From Reticulitermes lucifugus (taxonomy: Eukaryota > Arthropoda > Insecta > Blattodea > Rhinotermitidae): 35,928 bases of DNA. The stretch is from the NCBI GenBank assembly GCA_026260175.1, contig JAKCWW010000986.1:21120-57047 (forward strand), read 5' to 3'. This document shows, piece after piece, positions 25,901 through 34,900 of the stretch (its first letter is position 1; each line of letters starts with the position of its first letter). The notes beneath the pieces were generated by a model. The model saw only the letters and a list, made by a program, of their open reading frames with translations. It was not told where the DNA came from and did no database searches. The translations under genes and the position numbers were made by a program.

Positions 25901-28900
25901 AAAAGATAAAATAAAGGATTTTCTTAGAAAACTCCAAAATATAAAACAACACAGAAAAGAGGTATAAAGTGCCTTCTTACATGAAATAAAAATTCATACT
26001 GGTAATACACAAACTTACAAAATTACCAGCCCAAACTGCATGAAAAAATTTAACAGTACTTCCCCTTATTTTCCATAATGGAACATGATTTGGAGCACAG
26101 AGATTCATGGTCCCTTATCACCTCAATGAACTTCGGGCAGAGCATAACCTACAGTTTATAAACTTATAGATTGCTGCTGAGAAAAGTATCAGCATTGTTT
26201 TTGAGAACCAGTACATTATACACATTAATTTTAGGCATATCTGTAACTGGCGGACAGCAGTAAATCATCAGCTTCTAATTCATGCATTTAAAATTACAAC
26301 AATCAACATAATGTTGTCCATTTTAAGACACAGCTCACAAATGTTCTGAAGAATACATAAAATCTTTAACTGTATTTGGAAGATGCTATTTATTCAGTAT
26401 GATGACAGAAATTATGCACAAGATATATTTTGATGCCAAGATACATATCAGTTATTGTTCTGGTTTTAGTTCAGTTATGTAGTTGGATTAGACTGTAAAA
26501 AAAAAGGGGGAGAGGTGTGGGGGGATCGACAGACCAAAACAGCTTAATCATGATGAACAATCAGATCTGTGTACTCTTCGAATGGAATGTCATCTTACTG
26601 ATAGTACATGAATAGGGTGCTATATATAGATCTCAATTCATAAATTACATGTTTTTATTTCAAACTGCTACTTACCACATTTAACTTGCACATTGCCTTG
26701 ATGAGGTCACGAGAGGCTTTCAGCTCACCAGATATTGGCTTCGGTGTTTGGTTATGATCGAACAACAATGTGGATCTACGGTTCACAAGGTCTGGAAAAG
26801 ATGAAGATAATGTGTGACCTTAACTACACCGATGACCTTCTGCAGCATGTCATAGCAATAATTATTCTGATATCAAGACAAACAGAAATGGAACCTTGGC
26901 TAATCCATTAAATGTTCAGTCACTGTGAGCTTAGATCATTTATACTACAGATGTGAACAATTACAATGTCGACAAAGTGTAGACCCAAATTAATCTTGCA
27001 AGGTGTCAAGGAAAATGTGTAATGGATGTTAATAATGATACAAGAAGGCAGAAATTTGAGTTTTAGGGTTTAATGACTCACTTACATACTTCATTATGTC
27101 ACAGGATGGTACATATGTTCAGAGTTTGTACAAAAAAAAACTAAACACTTTAAAAAATTTATTTCGTGTAAATTATATAAGTTAACTGTTACATTTTTGG
27201 AAAGAGCATCTCAATAAGTTTCTTTTTCAACTTCAGGACTTCTGAAGTTCCTTAAGTCACACTTAGGACTCCTCAAAAAGTTCTTTTTCTCACCCTGTGA
27301 AGTTATAAAGTTCTTTAAGTAACAAAAAGTACACTTCAAAACAAACAGTCAACATGGTGATTCAAGTTCAGATGGCTTCCACTGCCAATCAATCTTCAGA
27401 ATCCACTGACAGAAATAGTTTACACAAAACAAGGAACTAGTTCATCTGTCGTTTGGATGTGGTCAGTGTTATCTGTGAAGCCCACATGAAACACATGCTG
27501 TGAGGGAGTGGGGAGGGCAATTCTCAGTTCTCTCTACAATAATCTTGCTTAGTTTGCTGATAATACATTTTTGAAAATTTTCAATTCTTTTTTAATAACC
27601 CTGTGTAGCTAGCTCAGTATATCTAGAAGCGTGCATGAAGTCACAGCAAGTGCGTGTATGCATAACACTGGGACGGGCTGCAGAACGTATGCACAGTAGT
27701 GGGACAGGCCGCAGTACATATGAAAATTAGTGGGACAGATTGCAGCACACATACACATTAGTGGGATAAACTGTGGTACGCATACACAGTACTATTCCAC
27801 CCTTACTTTTGCAAGGTTTTGTAATGTTTCTCACATTCCAGTTACACTAAGCCCAGTGTAAAAATATGTGAACATGTCATGACCTGCAGCTACCTCTCCT
27901 CCACTCAATGCTTAGCACTAAAGTACACTTTATGCTTTAAGAAACACATGCTCACAGAAATGCGATCAGTTACATTAATGGAATCCAGACTTCTCTTAAA
28001 AGATTACCTGGCACCTCTGATGTGGAGTTACTTTCTGTCAGCAGTGTCAATATTTGTTTTATAATGGTTTGTGCACCATTATCCTTGCTTGAAAATGGCT
28101 GAAATATATGCACTTCTTGGCAAATAATCTTGTTATATATGTTGTGATCCACCGACATTTCACAGGAACTATCAGATCGCATAATGGGCATTGGTTGAAA
28201 ATTCTGAAATTAAAACAAGGTTCAGTCTATGCCACAATAAGAAAGGCAAAAACACATAAAAGAAACAGATTCAGAATACAAGTGCATAAACACTTTTCCA
28301 TACATTTTACACATTAAGACAAAAGATCTTGGACACTGCAATAAAGTTCCACATTGCAGTATGTGGCAGCAGTGGCACTTGAAACTATACACTGTGCGTA
28401 AGTCAAATACTCTACCACCAAATCAGTACTTATCAAATGATGATACTCTTGCTTTTGAGAAGGTGTGCCAAACTGAACAGTTCAATGAAGTTTTCTTGGC
28501 CTAGCATCTGTGTCAGGTGGTTAAATGGTGAGTAAACCAACATTTCGAGAAGTATCTCCGTCCTCGTCATCAGGGAACTGACTGACTCACATGTCTGCCT
28601 GTGTCATGATACACCTGCCTGAAGCCTTGGTTCATAGCTGGTAGCAAGACAAAGAGGGTTTAGTAGGCGGAGTCAAGTACCTGCTCTGCTTGGTCCTGCT
28701 TTTCATTCATTAGCATGCTGGTTTAGGAGGCTATCTGAAGAGGCTGCTAGCCCAAGAAAATTTTATTGAATTCAGTCACCATGAAAGCTTTAATTTATAT
28801 ATGAACAGTGCAAATTTGTACTTTCTGGCATCATATTCAGACACTTACCTGTCTGAAAAGATAGGGAGTTGTCTGAAGTATAGAGTGATGCTTGTATCTG

Positions 28901-31900
28901 TAGGTACAGGTAGAGATGTCCTTCTTCTTGAATATAACAAGGCTTGTCTCTCTCGCCCCCATAAGAGCATACTTTGTTTCACACAGACCATGTACATCAG
29001 CCTGTCACACGAGATGCATTGCATGAGTGTATAAAACCTTGCAATAACTGTATGAGTAGTGACAGTGAATGTCTGTCTAAAACTCAGTGACAACTATAAT
29101 TTATGTCACGGAATGGTGCACTAAATTAACTAGGAATGACGAGGTCATATACTGACATACAGAAAGGAGACTGTCTACTGCAAATAAATTTAAACATTAA
29201 ATTTTAACAGACATCTAATATAGAATGATTTATTTCTCAGATTATTAGCACTGCCACATCAATTGCAGAGGTTACACTGAGTGTACCAGGAGGAATCTGC
29301 AATACTTCAGGAAAACATTCCTTACGTCAAATTACATAAATATAACCAAACATACCTATATCCAAAGTTGAACATTCATAGAGATAACAATGATATAAGT
29401 CTTACAGAATGACAGGTGTTATACATTTGTAGAATAACAAATACATATTAAGACAAGGGGAAATTTGTAGTTTCTGCAATTTTAAGATCCGCACTTAACA
29501 TATAACTAACATTCAAATGACACAAAGGCATTAATTAAGAGAGAAAAACTTATACTAGTTTTATGAAAAGCATCCATAGCATTCCAAGTACTTTGCATAG
29601 CATGAATTGGCGTGTGTATGGTTTGGCTTGGCTATCGGCTCAAGGACAGACATGTGCACTGTATGGGTAACACATCAGTTAAATAGGTAAAGTACGTGGA
29701 ACCGCAAGAAAACCACACTTTTCTTGTGTCATTATTTCTGTAACCATTCAAGTTCAGATATACGTATGTTTGGTTACAATTATGTAAATTAACCTACGAA
29801 ACATTCTCCTGAAATATGTCAGACTCCTCCTGGTACACCCTGTATAGCATACAATTAGAAATGGGCACATAATTATGAAAAAGTTTCTGTGAGATTGATC
29901 AGCATCTATTACTTCATGATTTGAGAAACTAACAGGAACAAATTATTACCAGACAATGACCACTTCAAACGTTCTCTGTGTCGACTAATTCTCTGACATG
30001 CAATATTGAATCTGAATAGTAATGTGGCATCTGCTAATGGAAAAGTGTAAGAGTGTCTTACATCTACATTCCAATGATCCACGTCAAATCTCTTCATAGT
30101 ATTCTGAAGTGCTGAGAGAATTCCTCTTTTGAAGTTGAGTACCCAGCTTGTTTCATTTTCATGGGGGCACACCTCTGGAATAAGCCCATCACTGAAGGAA
30201 AACCTGCAAATAACATAGTTCATGCATCAGCAAGAATCATCTGATCAGTATGGTCACAAAGCCAAGCAAAAGTAAAACCACTTTACCATAAAACTAAATT
30301 GTAACCACAATTAATTCTGTCCATATTCAGGGCTTGCGAAATATGGTCTCCTACTCAGTTGCAGTTGAAATGATTTTGTGAGCTGGTGAGTTGTAACTCA
30401 CAACAATCATTCATACTAATTAACACAATGACCAGATGAAGTAAAAAAAATGCTGAAATTTGCATGTAGAGATGAACAGGCAACCCATGGTAGGCATTGT
30501 GGGTCTTTGTAATGATAAGAAAGTGGTATGTGTTACAGGACCATAGTTAAAAAAAATCAAAGCTACAATTAAGACAAACTTTAGCACAGCAAAACATTAG
30601 GTCATTCACACATATATGTCAATTATTCTGTTAATTAACAGACGCAGATATGACCTACACTGAGTAATTATCATGATAAATCATTATAAGGATAGTAAAC
30701 AACAAAACTTTCTAATATGATGAATGTATGGTGACCAGTGCAAGCATTTACTTAGTTACGCTGTTTTATTTTTGCGCTGACCTTCAGCTTGCCTAACAAC
30801 AGGGAGATTCAGTGCCAAACAACTATACTATAAGAGAGTACAATTCACGCACAAGTTTCCTCACTGTTTTTAGAGGCAGTACTCCTTAATCGCTTACCTT
30901 AATGGATACTGACTAATGGCTTTGCTAAATTTTTCTGAATGTGGAAGTTCAGGACTCAAAATATCAGTGTCTTCTTCTCGGTCATATATCGGTGCCTTTT
31001 CTGTTAAGGATATCTGTGACACCTACAATGAAATCAACAAAAGAAACAAATCAAGACATGATTTAATTTTTGTGATTCAGAAATGTCACCTGACATTCTA
31101 CACCCAGTAACCGACTCAACATGCTATGTCCGCCCAGCCATAGCAAGGATGCTTATCCACTCCAGATATTGATGGCTGATTGCATTCTGCTTCCAGTAAT
31201 TGATGCAACATGCTATGTGCACTCACCTAAGGCAAGGATACTTCGCTATTCCATTTCCTGTTGGGTGAGTAGATTCACTTTGAACAAGAGGTTCTGGAAT
31301 GCCACCAACAGATATCCAAACCAAAACAGAAGTTCCCAACAAAACACATTCATTTACTACACAACTGAAAAACCATGTCAAGCTCCCCACTCCCCAGACA
31401 AATATGTCAAATGAAAATATTAAGCATGGACCAAGGCACATTTACCTGAAGAACTCCCTCACATGCTGTTGGAAATTCCAGTGACACTCTTGCAGAAATA
31501 TGTAGTGTTGATGCATTTGTGCTTGTTCCACCAAATAATGTGCTGATATCACTATTGTATTCATACACATATTTTGTTGTTGTCAGGTATGCAAATTTCT
31601 CTCCAGCTGAAAGCAATAAACATGTACATTAATGACTTCACAATGAACAAAAAATTTGTTCTCCCACAGAAACCAACTGTTTGCCCACATATGAGTTATA
31701 AAGAAGTCAGATCAAGGGCCAGCCAGATGTTCGTATCACTGGTACAGATGGAATATATGAATAATACGAATCTCTCAACATCTACACCTCGTTGATTTTC
31801 ATTGTTTTTTGTTATTAGACCGCGGAAAATTTAGTACAGCTTCTCCATTGACAGAATGCTCCAATGAAGGACACATTTTGGTATGATTTTGTAGGAAGAG

Positions 31901-34900
31901 GTGGTCAGAACTATTGAAGTTCACAAAAAAAAAAAAATGGCACTATAATATGGTAAGTGTACAGAACTATAAGAAAATTTGTGAATTTATGGAAACAGTC
32001 AAACCACTCAGTGTTAAATACATCAACTGCAGTTGCAGTTCAAATGTCAACACTCAACTGGAAAAGTAATGTTAACAGGGTTCTGGTGTTCCACCAATCA
32101 TATACTCGTACACTGTTATGAAAAACGAACAGTCATTAAGTGAGAACCAACTGGTTTCTATACTTTGTCCATCAGGCAGAAATCTAAAATAACGTTTTGG
32201 AAGATGGATCTGCTTCCGTCCTCAGGTGAAGGGGGAGGGAAACACCTACTCTATTGGGTCCCTTAGATAGAGCTAACCTCAATCACTCTTCAATAAAGAG
32301 AGATAAGGAAGGCTAATTTTGTAAAATTTTGCAGAATGCTTTTGAATGATGTACTACTTAACAGTAATGAATATCCTCATGTGGTTGCTCAGACTGACAA
32401 CACCATCAAAAAAATGAAATGCAATGTTCAGTCACCTACCATACAGTTCTGAATTAATTCCATCCAACTTCCATTTTTAGTGCCACTGAAAAAAGCGCTG
32501 AGGCCAGAAATTCTCTCATAATGATGTAGATGGAATTGTGCAAGAATGGCTTACAGTAAAAGTGAGAACATTTTATTCTGATGGAATAAGGAAATTTGTG
32601 GATTGGTGGACCAAATTAATTAAAATGACAAACTTAATACAGTGTAATTATTATGTTAAAACTGGTGATCAAATTGAGCTCATGTTACTGCTACTTTCAC
32701 ATAATGTGAACTTTTGAATAAAATAAATTACACTGGCAAGAGTTTTAATCTCTGAGTTTTGCTCCTCTTTTCAGACAAAAAAAAAAAAAAATGAACACGT
32801 GGTATAAGTAAACAAGCCAGGTGGAAGTAGGAGTGAAAGGAAACGGATCATTGAGCAGGCGAAAACTCACAAAGAGTTGTAGCGCCCAAGAAGAAGACGA
32901 TGAACAAGGAGGAGGAGGAATAAGTAAATACAAAAAACTTTCATTAAATCATATTTAACACACTGTGTTTACTTCAGGCCTAGTGTTGTGTTCAACAGTT
33001 CTTTAGTGAAAAGAACTACTTTGTCTCTAAAAAGTTTCCACAGGATATGGAATTGCTTTTTAACAGGCATGATGTGGCCTAGTGCCAGCCATTGCAATAA
33101 CCCTACTATGTCGTAATTTTGCATGAGATTTATAGGTGACTTCTTTTTCTGAAGACAGCCAAGGTTCAGTTATTTCCAAACAATATACAACCTTACAGAG
33201 TGCTAGAAAATGCACCTGAAATAGTAAGGCTGTTAGCCTGCATTGTAATCAGCATTAACTTCTAACATCGGAATATACATCAGAGTTGGCAGATTCACTG
33301 GGGACACAAATTGCAAAATTCTGGGCAATCAATGCCAGAAACTAGAATTTTCTTTGGTTCATAACATAAATATTTTATTAAAAAAATAAAAAATAATTTC
33401 ACATTTCATGAATGACTGTAAAAGACATGCAGAAATTCAGAACAAGGTGTATATTCTCTATCCCATTACACAGTAATTAAAAATAGTAACGTGGACCAAC
33501 CAGATGAAACGTAACACAACCTTCCCTCACACAACGTAACCTTACTTAACCTAACCTCTCCTGTAATATCCAATCACGTGGTAACACTCGAAGACTAACA
33601 CAAAACTGGGTCCGGCTGGATGGATACGGAACAATCATGTTCAAAGACTTAACGAAAAATAACACCAGATTAATGACCATTTTCTTCTTCTACAACCCTA
33701 ATTCCATTCCGTCCCCTTTTCGAAATGTTACACCCCATCAGCACCACAGATGAGAGAAGTCAAGAGCATAGATCCAAGCTCAAGACTGCTTTGTTAATTG
33801 ACAATTTCGCCGCCGTTCAACTGTTGCTTTGTCGACAGCTTCGAATAGACATGAAACTGATACGGTCCTCAAAAAAGCCTCCAGGGAAACAATAAAAATA
33901 TAGACCGGAAAATGTGCAGACTGACAGGGCTGGCCTGGAACAGGGTCTACAGCGTTCCGAGACGCGTCATTCAAGTTCCTTAAACATTTCAGATTGGAGT
34001 TCACGATGAATTGACACTAGTACTTGAACTTCCACCGCTGGAAGATTCATGTACTGCAGGAATTAGAGGAACGCGATTTAATCAACCACCCAAATTTTTG
34101 CCGTGCATTTCCGACTTGTGTGACGATAATGAAGTTCACAGCCTGTTTATGAGTGACGCAGTCATTTTCATCTCTCTGGATTCGTAAACAAAGTTTCCGT
34201 TACTGGGCAAATGAAAAGGCCCATCCACTGCATCAGCGTGGTGTGCGATTTCGTCTTCCGGTATTACTGACCCGTATTTTTAGAGGGCTATAATGAAAGA
34301 GCGACAACGGTAACGTCAGCCCGCTACGTTCACACACTTCAGACCTTCGTAACATAACAGTAAACTCAGTTTCCAGAAATCAACGAGAACCCTTCGTTTC
34401 AACAAGCTGGAGATACTTCGCATACGGCCAGAAATTCAAGTAAGGTTGTTTCCTAAACACGTCGTGTCCAGGAACGGGGATGTTCCCTGGCTAGCGAGGA
34501 CGCCTGCTGTGACTTATTTTTGTTGGCTTAAAGAGCAAAATCTATTCTCATTGCCTGCAAAAATATTCCGGCTGAAACTGAGAATTCGTGAAGAATTCGC
34601 CAGAGTCCCACCGTACATACGGCGCCAGGTAATGGGAAATATGCGGTCAAAGTTAGAGAAATATTTGCGCAAGGGCGGAAGTCACATTGTGTTCAAAAAG
34701 GAATGAACTTTAATGAATCCTGTTGTGTACTTTAAAATAATACGTTTATAATTTTGTACACAAGCCATTTAAATTAATTAAAATCGCTTGTTTCTGTGCC
34801 TCGTCCGGTACATAAATATCATGCACATTATAATAAATAATTCTTACATGTAATTGAAACTTGGGATAGATGAGTCGGTAAAGTAAATGGCTATTCGTTA

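Noticed and set aside
28845-29093. Minus-strand ORF beginning MSLSFRQTF as a gene
   Set aside because: It is a frame shadow of exon 5; the true frame is shifted and reads [14 protein letters not shown].
29909-30061. Extension of exon 4 to the end of the open frame (to about 29950)
   Set aside because: The gtaaga donor at 30061 gives the family-like, in-frame join to exon 5; the extension reads unlike apolipophorin.
33520-33560. Insect telomeric (TTAGG) repeat insertion, from cttacttaacctaacctctc
   Set aside because: Only two imperfect units; chance-level similarity.
34446-34706. Intact 86-codon protein gene
   Set aside because: It is the last open part of a transposase whose upstream part is broken by stops and frameshifts.
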